A stretch of 64,000 nucleotides of DNA from NCBI RefSeq assembly GCF_001039355.2, contig NW_019775506.1, forward strand, positions 114,079-178,078. Reading direction: 5' to 3'. A program made the position numbers and the translations under genes. Numbering within the stretch: position 1 is the stretch's first letter; each line of letters opens with the position of its first letter. The notes beneath the pieces were generated by a model that searched no databases, was not told the origin of the DNA, and saw only the letters and a list, made by a program, of their open reading frames with translations. Origin of the DNA: Lingula anatina (lineage: Eukaryota > Brachiopoda > Lingulata > Lingulida > Lingulidae). This document shows, piece after piece, positions 22,924 through 34,605 of this stretch.

Positions 22924-23818
22924 AATTATTTACCTTCCATAATGAGCAATTAATATTAGAATTTTCGTAATGTAAGACCTTCACGACCTCACTTTACAAT
23001 GAAATATCTGTTATACATACATGGTGTTCATATACATGTATTGAACAAACAAAGAATCTGATACTTCAGACACAATGGTGGGATAAAGTTGATAAGCCAG
23101 GGTTAAGAAATACTGGAAATTTGGGGGGAAATCAACAAGATTGTAAAGGATACAAAATTTTCACACTGGGTCAAAAAAGTCAAGGGCAAATTATGTCTTA
23201 TATGACGTTCTGAATTTAGTAAATAGGGAAAAGCCTTCCTGGCCTGAGATGCCGTTCGACTCTTGACAACGTCATGTAACTTGGGTCACACTACAGAGAC
23301 AGAAGAAAGACAGTGCGGTAAATTGCAATCGAGGGGGAGTTTGAAAGGTCCCTCCAGCCACCTACACCCCTTCTGTCCATTTTTATTTTGTGAGAGTATC
23401 ATTTTAACCATTCGCATGAAGGTTGGCGTGAAAGCGAGTATTTCTGAAGTAAAACTACTTGGCCTGTGGTACCGTTTTCCGCGTTTCCCGACATCTGTGG
23501 GTCTGTTCTGTCGTTCCTCTTAAAGCGAGCTAAGTATGGTCCGGGAACAAGGTGTCGCTAATTGCTAAATTTTATTTAATGATTTCTTTAGCTACATCGA
23601 CTTACAGCAACTTCACTACTGTTTTATGTGCATAAAACTCAATATTCGACTAACATTTTCAATCTATTTATGAAATATACCTATAAGTGTAACTTCCGGC
23701 ATCTTGCGACATGCTGGAAGTCGGTACTGTCACGTGAAGCTTGCCACGGAAGTTACTCGGTCGATTTTACCGACAAAAAAAGTTATCAAAAAGCACCTGA
23801 CAAGGATTACCGTGGACA
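22924..23818 (+). promoter_or_regulatory. upstream region of the AP-3 mu gene
   Basis: The region between the repeat and the AP-3 mu start. It has no supported exon; the frames at 23263-23523 and 23628-23907 lack family resemblance, and the latter overlaps the real first exon out of frame. It presumably holds the promoter and 5' UTR. No TATA box stands out. Confidence 0.4.
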
Positions 23819-24876
23819 ATGATCCACAGTTTGTTCATCATCAACAATGCTGGGTAAGATTGTCCATTGCCCTTCTAATAAATTTTACAGTATGTTATAT
23901 GTTTTAGCAAATTTTGACAAAGCTGTTCACTAAATAGTGACAGTGATGTATTATAAATGTGTTGAGCCTGATGTTGATAAAGTTACAATTTCTTACAGTA
24001 CAGGCAACTTCTTTTTTTTTTTTTTTAATTTTATGTATCCCACGTCGATGTTGTTTGATTTAGTTATCCAATTATGAACACGTTTTTCGTAAAAGTTGTC
24101 GAAGGAGAAGGGAAAACGGGGAAAATGGGTCTGTCTGATTAACGTCAAGAAACGTCCACAAGCATAAAATCAGTTTACATATACAATTCGTTTCTTTTAT
24201 CGTTTAGTAAGCCTACATGTTAAGATACTGTATGCTGTTTTCCGTCCTACAGTCACAGTGTATAATACTTTTCTTATGTCAAATCTGTATATATTAACAG
24301 ATTTCCCGACCATTTTTTGCTTGCGGACGTTTTTTTTTTTTTTGGATGTTAATTAGACAGACTGGAGAATATTGCCCTTATGCTGTGGTAGTAATGCCAA
24401 AAGCTAATTATTCTAAGAGTGAGAAAGAAGGCTAGCAAGTCTACTTATTCCGAAAGTAAAAATGAAGGCTAGTGTGTCTAATTATCCTGAAAGTGAGAAT
24501 GAGGGTAGTGTGTTTGAAATTTTGAAAATTGAACTTTAGCAAATAACCTAATAGCAGGTTGGGTTTATACCTAGCACAGTAACCAATATGTACATTGTAC
24601 CGAAACAGTACAGTGCATAAATAAGAACATCATTTTTAGCTTCTGTTGAACAAATAAGCTCACAGATATGAAATTATTATTTTTGTGTAATTTTCCTGGC
24701 TTTAGGGATGTTTTTATGGAGAAGCATTGGAAGAGTGTCATAAACAGATCAATATGTGACTATTTCTTTGAAGTGCAATCCAAGGTAGGCGGAAAACATT
24801 GATATTATTGTTATATATTTATTTAAGGATTTCCATTTTTATCTGACTAAAAATGATGCCTGAACAACTAATTTTC

Positions 24877-24930
<54 letters not shown>

Positions 24931-27900
24931 ATACTGCTCCTTTGAAGCTGCAGGGTTATGGAGACAATTTCATTGTGTTTATCTCAGTACCTCTTTATGC
25001 TTACATTGCTTTAGATGTGTCATTTGAGGGCAGATTCTAAACAGTTCTGAGAAGGCATCAGTTTGTTTCATTTTTAATCAATTTTTTTTATTCAATCATA
25101 TGGTATTTCTAAAAAGACACCATTAAGTTATTAATTTTTAGTTATTATTTATTTTGAAAAAAAAAAAAAACTCCACACTTTGTGCCTCCATGATTTTCCT
25201 TACTGCTTGCATGATGTCTTCACATTTTTAAAGTGGTTGTCCGGTGAGAATGCACCATAATTGTACTACAGTAAATAAATGTTGCTATTTTGTTTGTCAT
25301 TCAAGATTTCTTTTTTGTACAAGGCCAGGCATATGTGATATCATGATGAGATGGTAAATTGAACACCTCATGCAGTGCATTGTGTCAAAGATGATTATCT
25401 TGCGTTTTATTTTTGTTTTTCACAGTGACTCTGCCTTAAGTTTATATGCACATGCATTGGATGGATATCGAGATCAAAATGTAAATTTATACAGATATAA
25501 AAAAAAGGAAACATGTTGACGGCCAATTCTGATTTGAAAAGAGCCTCTGTATTTTATAAGTTTTTGGTAAACTTAAGAATTACGCTCAGAGTTGTACAAG
25601 ACATTTTATATTAATATTTTTTATTTAAATTCTTCTTGGATAATGGTCTAAACCAGCATTCACATATGATGATTTTTTTATGTAAATAAGGATATAATTT
25701 TTTTTTAAATTATTCACAACAGGCAGCCACTCCTGAAGATGTACCCCCAGTTATTTCCACTCCTCACCACTATCTTATCAATATCTACAGAAGTCAGTTA
25801 CATCTTGTTGCTGTGGTCACTACAGAAGGTATGAAATACTGAATCTGTTCATGCATTTTTATACTACTTTTGACATGTGGTATCGTGCAAGTTGTGAAAA
25901 ACTCTGCTGGTGCTAGTACATGCAATGCTTTTTATTGCTCAGTTCATTACTTCATCAAGTCATCCTGTCATCTGTTTACAATTTTTCACATTAATAGATA
26001 TTCATATTATTTTTAGAAATAAATTGCTGTCTTCTCTAGTATGTATTTCTTATTTATTTATTTTTTATTATTTTTGTAGTGCCACCCCTGTTTGTGATAG
26101 AGTTTCTGCACAGGGTAATGGACACATTTGAAGACTATTTTGGAGACAGTTCAGAAGCCACCATCAAGGAGCAGTATGTGGTTGTATATGAAGTAAGAGG
26201 TTCTCTGGTACAAGATGTCACCTTGGTTGTTAAAAAAAAAAAAGAATAATGATGACAAACTTTATTGACCTGAAGTGTAAAACCCATTTTTTAAATTGAA
26301 TAAATAAGGTGTTTTTTACATTAGTAATGATATTTCAGTTTAGCTACCAAACAAATGGTCCATATTGTAGACCCTATGATGATGAAAATGGTCCATATTG
26401 TAGACCCTATGATGATGAAAATGGTCCATATTGTAGACCCTATGATGATGAAAGAATACCTGAATGAGTGTCTCTAAATGTCTGCCAATTATGTATGATC
26501 ACTGTATTTAGATATTGGAAAAGTATTGTATGGGCGGGCAAAAGAGATTGCTAGTTGAATTAGTCTAATGTTTGAAAAAACAAGGGGTAAACTGAATATA
26601 TGATCTGTAAGGGATATTTTGTGGGTTGCTTAATTGTGACAGAAATATTAGCATTTGTATTTCATTGACTTGTTTCTGACTCTTGAAAAATTCATTTTCA
26701 GCTGCTTGATGAGATGTTGGACAATGGTTTCCCACTGGCCATGGAGGCCAACATCTTGAAAGAGCTCATCAAACCTTCCAACATTCTGCGAACAATTGCA
26801 AATACTATGACAGGAAAATCTAAGTAAGTTTTCATCTATAATAAGACACAGTAAGTAATACATTTTTCATCTTAAACATATATTCAGTAGTTCAAGAAAT
26901 CATTTAGGAGTGGTTTTCCCTTTATAAACTTTGAAAAACATGATATTACTGTGATAGTAATTTTTTCCCACAAAATTTATAGTCAGTATTAGTCCACTGA
27001 TATTCAAATTACCTCAAAATTAAGAAAAAGGGGAAAAATCATTGGCATGTTTTTGTAAATCTCTTTTCATTATCCAATCTTACAGGTAATTTAAAAATCT
27101 AAAATGAGTTTGTATTTTTCCAGTGTCAGTGGCACATTGCCCACAGGGCAGCTGTCCAACATCCCGTGGAGACGGACAGGAGTCAAGTATACTAACAATG
27201 AGGCCTACTTTGACATCATTGAAGAGGTGGACGCCATTGTGGACAAATCTGGGTCAACTGTTGCTGCAGAGATACAGGGGCGTGTGAGTGACTTGATTTA
27301 TTATGTAATAATTGATCTTCCCCACTATAATGAAAGTGGCACTGATAAAATAATTGAAATACATGTGGTAACAATATATCATTAAATGAATGAATGAATG
27401 AAAGAAAACGAATGGAAGATTGTTTTTCTTTATTTGTTTTTTGTTTTTTTTTTCTGCTGCTAGCGACAGTGTTCAAATTATTGTTATTTGCCTGAGAATA
27501 CCACACAATTGGTCCTTGAGTTTCAGAGTTTACAGAATAAACTTCTTTCATTAGCAAGCCTCTGTCGGTTTAGGTAACAAGACTCTTGTAAACTCCCAAA
27601 CTGGAGGTGCACAATTGGCTTCTTGCAGGCACTGCAAAATTTCTCATGCCCTGTGCCATTTTACCTTCTTCAGGTTGATGCGACTGTAAAGTTGAGTGGT
27701 ATGCCAGATTTGACCTTGACCTTTATGAACCCAAGATTGTTGGATGACCTTAGTTTTCATCCATGTGTGAGGTTTAAGAGATGGGAGGTGGGTTACACTT
27801 CTTCATTGTTCTGTATTCAGTGTATTGTATCTTGATTATTGAAAGGTCATATAAACTTTATTATGGGAAACTGTCGCGAAGAATCACTTTCACATTCAGA

Positions 27901-30235
27901 AAAATGAAATTGTAGAGATTGATAAAACAAAATTCCTTAAAATTTGCTCTTAGATTAAGAAAATAAATTTGTTGAAAAAAGTTGTAACATGTGAAACTCT
28001 CAATCCATTTCAGGCAGAACGTGTGATTTCATTTGTGCCACCAGATGGCAGTTTTAGGCTTATGTCATATCACATTGGTACTCAAAAGTGAGTGATGCAT
28101 TCTCTGCCCTATTTCCTTTTTGTCCTCTCGGGCTCATTACAAATAAATTAATTGCAATGTACATTTTTTAAATTTCTATTTTTATCGTGTTGTCTTTTGT
28201 ATCGGATTAAATGACATAAATAAAAAAGATGGTCATGATTTATCTTTCAAAGTTGGAATGCTTTGAAATTCTTAAAAGTAATAAACAGGCTAAAAAAATA
28301 CATATATTTTACTTCCATTTTTTCCCACTGCATGTTTTTGTTATCTTTTTTTTTCAGTTTGGTAGCTATTCCCGTTTACCTAAGACACAATATCTCATTT
28401 CGAGAGGGGAGTGGTGGTAGATTTGATGTGTCAGTAGGACCAAAACAGACAATGGGCAAAACAGTAAGTCTTTTTGTACATGCATGATGGTTGTCCCTTG
28501 GCTGCATTTGTTAAAAGTAAATTTGTTTAAATTTCCATCGTCATTTAGAGAAATATTCAGTGCATTAACACAACTATGATATACATTCATCAGGCGTCCA
28601 GGTATCTTTCCTTCTCATAATGAATAAATTGTTTATTGTTAATGTTGATTAAATATGCTGCATTGAACTCCTATGTTTAATTTTTCAGGTGGAAAATGTC
28701 TCCCTAGAGGTTCCCTTCCCGAAGTCAGTGCTAAATGTAACCCTCACCCCAAATGTAGGCAAATACACCTTTGATCCAGTGAACAAAATAATGGTGTGGG
28801 AAATAGGGAGGATAGACCCAACGAAACTGCCAAATATTAGAGGATCTGTAAGTACTTCTGTAAATTAAAATTCTTTCAAATGCGAAATGGGGTTTCTTCC
28901 TGAAGACCTTAAAGAGAACTTCAGAGCTGTCTCTCTTATCCCAGTTTTAACTTGTCTTCGATCTGGTTTTTAAAAGAGAATGGTTTAAAGTTAGATACAA
29001 GCTTCTTAGTAGTTTAAGTCACACCCATACGAGTCTAGTTTATGCCATCATTAAGTCCATTGCAGGGGCAGATTCAGAGATATTTTCTGACAGTCTTCCA
29101 AATTATCTTTGCTGATCCATCCTCCATTTTTTACCATCTTTCGAAAGCAAAAATAAGATACCCATCAGTGTAAGCTTGAAAATCTGACCGTCTTCCGGAA
29201 GACCCAGAAGACGGCCAAAATCCGCCCCTGCATTGCACTGTTTCTATACCCAAGCATTCGCTTATGCTTGAGTAGTTACATAACAATATAGCTTAGTGAC
29301 ACTCCATTCAGATGAAAATATCAAAATGTTTTATCATTTGATTATCTTTTTTTCATCTTTATAGAGTATGAACAAATGAGGTACATGGTAATTAAATTTC
29401 TTGCAACCCTTTCCAGATCAGTTTACAAAGTGGTGCACCTATTCCAGAGTCTAACCCTACCATATCTGTGAGTATCCCTTGTGCATGTCTATAAATGCAT
29501 TTACCCTGAAAATTTAATTTCTTTTAGAAAATTATCACTCAAGGTATTTGGCGTAAACTTAAAGCTTTCTGTATTAAGAGTATTCATCATAAACAGTTCT
29601 CAGAAACTGCTGTTAATGGGATCTAAAATGTTACATTTTGACAATATTTATCTTTTCGTAAACTTAAAAATGTTCTTATTTTGGTATAGCACTGCACTTA
29701 AAAATATATTTTAAGAACATTGTAAAAATGTGCATGAATTTAAAGAAACTTTCTTGAATTTTCATTATGTGATTTCAGGTGAATTTCACTATCAACCAGA
29801 TGGCTATCTCGGGACTGAAAGTGAACAGGCTGGATATGTATGGGGAGGTAAGTTGACAGGGGGGAGAATTTTTTTTTACCCAAGCTGTAGGCCACTCCCT
29901 AGCATATCAGATGGCCCTCACTTTCACATTCAAGTTTTATCATGCTGCATTCCTTAGGAATAATTTCAAATTAATTCAGTTTTTGAGTTCGTGTTGTGTA
30001 GTCACTGTCAGCTCTTTGACATTTAAATGAGGCCAAAACCTGAAAGTTATGTTTAAGAAAATAATCGATAGCAGTGTAGCTTTGAGGTTTCAATATTCTC
30101 AAAAATAAAACGTTTTTAAGACGTCTTCCACACAGTTGCTAATACAACTTGTCATTTGCTTGTTTTCAGAAATACAAACCATTCAAAGGTGTGAAGTACA
30201 TCACAAAAGCTGGAAAGTTCCAGGTGCGGACATGA
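23819..30235 (+). CDS. AP3M1: AP-3 complex subunit mu
   Basis: Thirteen exons: 23819-23853, 24706-24784, 25723-25828, 26080-26192, 26702-26823, 27124-27283, 27674-27787, 28014-28087, 28358-28463, 28689-28847, 29417-29467, 29779-29847 and 30170-30235. They join in phase to 417 residues; vertebrate AP3M1 has 418. It is the medium chain of the AP-3 adaptor, which sorts cargo with YxxPhi signals from endosomes to lysosomes and related organelles. Seen: start MIHSLFIINNAG; longin-type N-terminal part with VPPVISTPHHYLINIYR and FVIEFLHRVMDTFEDYFG; linker LPTGQLSNIPWRR; mu-homology domain from about residue 175 with YTNNEAYFDIIEEVDAIVDK, MPDLTLTFMNPRLLDD and RFKRWE; C-terminus YGEKYKPFKGVKYITKAGKF then QVRT. 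All introns are GT-AG. A polyadenylation signal cluster (AATAAA) lies near 30967. Confidence 0.97.
24879..24928. repeat. (TA)n microsatellite in AP3M1 intron 2
   Basis: About 24 uninterrupted TA units. Confidence 0.95.
26354..26452 (+). repeat. 33-bp minisatellite, three copies, in AP3M1 intron 4
   Basis: The unit begins AATGGTCCATATTGTAGACC and ends CTATGATGATGAA. The three copies are identical as far as I can read, which suggests recent expansion. Confidence 0.93.
29061..29232. mobile_element. short MITE with GCAGGGGC ends in AP3M1 intron 10
   Basis: The left end TGCAGGGGCAGATTC is the inverted repeat of the right end, AATCCGCCCCTGCA on the plus strand. The inside matches 2281-2417. Confidence 0.75.
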
Positions 30236-31697
30236 AATGACTGCTTGTAGATATTAGCTCCAATCAAATAACAGTTGTTGTCAAGGTCATTTCGATATTT
30301 TTCATTGGCTAGCTTTTTCCATGCATTCTGTCATTCACATAGTCATGGATCTTTATTTAAACTTTCTTAAATGAAATATAATTTTCTCAGCATGAGAATA
30401 TGAATGATCATTGATGGAAAAAGTGTATTGTAAAATAAAAAGAAATCTAATTGCATCAAAATATTTTGAAAAATTGGTGTATAAAGATGCTCAATAGATG
30501 ATCAGCCAGATGAAGCAAAATTGTATGGTGAACAAGCAGCTGCAAAGAGGAACTAGAACAAAATACAAGCAGCAACTTATCATTTATATTTCAAACATGC
30601 AACAAGGCAAGAATTACCCAGGTTTGAAGGTTTAAAGGATCAAGATACTGCCGCACTGTTTAAGTGCTCCTATGGAAAAATATTAAGGTACTGGTATTAC
30701 TTAGAGTGTGGAAACGGATTAGGGCAAACTCTTTCAAATTGGCAGATACAGGGCCTTTGTTACAGTGGTCATTATAGAATTTAAAATTTTACAATTCCAA
30801 ATATAATTTATATTTGAAAATATTTATGACATCTGTGTTGTTCTGAATGTATCATAATCTGTAGTAATGGAGGGTATGATAGTCACATTTAAAGAAATTC
30901 TGAAAACTTGGAATGCTGCCATTTGTATCAGCTCTGTAGTGTGACTCAAATTATGCGTATGGTACAATAAATAAATAAAACTGTAAATACAAAACTGTCT
31001 TTAATTACTGGATGGTTTTTTCTGTAAAAATGACCCACAAAACCAAGTTTCATGATGGATAGATGACATCTTGTTAATAACATATCTTTTATCAGATCAC
31101 TGATATGTAATAATTCAATCTTTTAAGGATTTTTTGCACAATGCATATTTCTTTTTCAAAAATTTTCTTTTTTTCCCAAAAGCATGTGCAAGTTAAAAAC
31201 AGAAGCATTCTTGGATCAGTTAAAATGTCAAACAATACAAAAAGATGCAAGCTCTTAAAAACTTGCAACAGTAATTGTTTTGATATTATCACACTGCCAT
31301 GAAACATACAGAGATTATAAAACAAACAATTCACCAACAAAAGTCACTTTTTTATGGTATACATTATTTCAATTATGTGTTTGTTACTGAAATGCTACAC
31401 TATAAATAAAATAAAGGGCTTTGTCAGTTCTTCACATTTATCATGTATTATATTATTTCTATATAAAAACATGTCACCATTAACTTTCATTTAGAATCTG
31501 TAACAATCTTTACTGTTTTCAGTGATGTCATATTTCATTATTTCTCTTTTACATTAAAACTATGTTATCTTTGCTTCGTTTTCACTATCCAGTGGCTATA
31601 AATTGGTTCTCAGAGATCTGTTTATTATGAAAGAAAATGTCTTCATTCTTCATTGTTGTTTTGTATTCCGTTTTGGTAGCCTGCAGGCCTTTTGAGA
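30236..31697. other. convergent intergenic region between AP3M1 and NUP54
   Basis: About 1.46 kb tail-to-tail gap. It contains the AP3M1 3' UTR with AATAAATAAATAAAA near 30967 and, for the minus-strand gene, a polyadenylation signal read as TTTATT at 31621-31626. The minus-strand frame at 31092-31340 has no support. Confidence 0.6.
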
Positions 31698-31928
31698 TCA
31701 CCTTTTTTGCTGTTTAACATCAACAACCAACCCCTGCTCTATTAACTTCAAATCCTCCATATCATCTTTAATTATGCTGATAAGATGTTGCAGTCCTTCT
31801 TGTTGCTGCTTCAAGTGCTGGAAAAAGATGTAAACAAATGATCAATTTCCATCTCATTTTCTTAAAAAAAACATGATGTGCAATGTCATCTTATTTAATC
31901 TCACTAATCAACATTTGCTGTTAGCTTC

Positions 31929-31970
<42 letters not shown>

Positions 31971-34565
31971 ATTGAAGGTAGCAACAGTATAGAGAACAGA
32001 TGCTCCTACATGCATATGTACATGTTTACATATGAACAAGTGCACATTATTCTAACCAAAGGCCTACCTGTCTTATTTCTAACTGCATGGCAGTATCCAA
32101 CTGATAATTGGCCTCACTCCTTGATGTAACAAGTTGGTTCTGCATCCTAATTTGTGACATGAGCTCATTCAAGCGTCCCTGAATAGAAAAGTATGATATA
32201 CTTTAGTAATCAAAAAAGAAATCCAATGTCCTTTTATATAAAATTATGTGCAAAAACTAGTCTAATGTTTCAAAATTCTGAAATTGTTGTGAAATTTACC
32301 AGATAGCTACCTGTAATCTTTAAAGAACACAGTTTCATTTTTCTTAGAGAGAAAGTAAAATTAACGCAAATATTATTAAATGGAAAATTAAGTTTTCAAT
32401 AATTTTTTGTTAGCCAATTGCCCAATGAGTAAATCACAGTGCACAGTTCCTTGCCCATGACAACCAGTATTACATGATATATTAATGGCTACTGCCGCAG
32501 ATCACCTTGAATTGTGTGGGTGCATTCAGCTCCCCCTGCAAAGCCTCTAACTGAACTCTCAGTTGCTCTTCATCTGCCTGGATGGCATAGCCCAGCTTCC
32601 TGTAGATCTCCTGACGAACCATCACCTGGGGCAATGGAAAGATTGCAGTGTTTAAAAAAGATACTTAGCACATACATTAACACTGCAGATTTGAGGAATT
32701 TGACTGATGACAGGGTACATATTAAGAATACATGATACTGAAGATAAATAGTCAAAACAGAGGAGTTCTATTTTTCAATGTAGTATTAAAATCAAACTAT
32801 CAATTTTACACTTGTTAAAGAGATGTAATGTCATGCAATATTGAAAATGTAATAAAATAAAACTTAAAAGTTCTTATTTTTATAATATTATTCAGCTATT
32901 CAATGTGCACTGGGCAAGAATTATAACTAAAGAGGTACAAGGGTAATAGTACATTTGCTTACCTGGAGAACTCTGTGCCCCAGCTCTAAGTGTTTGCGCT
33001 TGTACTGCTCTGTTCTTGCCACCATGTTAGCAAGGTTACGCTGTTGTTCAGTGATGTCTTGTCCAATAAGCTATTCAGATAAATATCAAGATTTTTCTAA
33101 AGTAAATGTTTTAAAGTTCACTTGAAAACACTTTTCTCGAAGTAAAGATGCTCTTGATATTAAAAAGCCATCTTATGGATGCATTTCAAAAACAATGTTT
33201 ATATCTAGAAGTGAGAATAAAATTTCAGATTATTACACAAAAACAAGGTCCTCTACATTTTTTCAGACTAAATGCCACTTAGGTTATGGTAAAAAGAAGC
33301 ATGTGAAGAGACAAGTTACATTAAAAGTTTGGAGTAATATTTCAAAAGCAAAGCTTTTCCATATTTTTGCTTTGTCACATCTCCAACTCACATCTAGTCT
33401 ACTTTGATGTAGCTTAGTCTGCCTTTCCTGGAATTTTAGCCTGTCATGAAGTTCCTTGAAACCTTTCATGGGGACTGGTATCAGGCTCTCGGGGTCAGGG
33501 TTGTCAAGTTTTGCCTGTTGCCACAGCAGTGGATCAATTCCTAAAAAAATAATGCGGAAAAGTAATTCAATAGGACTGGAGTCAATATTGTTCTTGGGTT
33601 CTTGAATTAATGAGAAAATATTGTTACAGTTGATATTGTTTACATATTACCATTTTTCAGTTAATGCTAGAAATTATTATTTCAATATTAAAAGGACAAG
33701 CTATTTTAGAGGGAAAGAAACAGAAGTTACACTGTAGCAACAGCCACAATAAGAGCATGGTAAAAATGGCAAATTGTTCCTATAGTCTAAATAGGTTTTT
33801 CCTTCCTAGAATCTTTATCATCATTTTACCAATAAGATGTTTAAAAAAAATTAACAAGACCAACCAGCAGGAGGATTATCCAGGTAAAACTTGAGCTGTT
33901 CTGCAGTGAAGCCCGTCTTTGGGAGAATATTCACAACTTCCATCTGCCCCAGCTGTGTTTTAATATTGGCTTGGTTCATGAATGCATAAAGCTCAGTAGA
34001 TGGAATTCTTCTGGACACGCCCGTCGGCTGTCTTTCCACTACATAGATTATTAGCTCAGTCCTTTTTGATTATAAATAAATAAATATAAATATCAAACTG
34101 ATACTTTATGAAAAATGCAACAGTACATTAACAAAGACATCAAATTCAAATTTGAAGCTTGTTATTTATATGAAAATGTGTATTCAAAATCTTTATTAAA
34201 TACTCAAATGATGTACATGGGAATTTTTTTCTTTTTGAATATCACCTCCTGTGGAGGCAAAATCAATGAGTTGCTCTAAAACAAATTACACAGTTTAACA
34301 ATTGGAATTTATTTCCCAAACATCAAAATACTTACTGGTCATCTGGAAGCGTAACTGTGTTCTCTACATGCACAGATAATGTGGGTTTACTTCCCATCAG
34401 TTGTCCCAACTTGTCCACTATTGCTTGTTGTACCTGGGACACCTCACTGTGTTTCTTCTTGAAGACTATGCCAAGCAGACCATCTTCATTTTTACTCTTA
34501 GGAAGGCAGTTATAACCCACAGCCTAAAATGGAATGTTTTTGTACATAAGTCTCTATTTAAAAAA

Positions 34566-34605
<40 letters not shown>

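Noticed and set aside
27216-27557. 113-codon minus-strand frame
   Set aside because: Antisense to AP3M1 exon 6 and its intron, with low-complexity content.
31932-31969. Poly(A) tract as the tail of a LINE or SINE insertion
   Set aside because: No recognisable retroelement body or target-site duplication flanks it.
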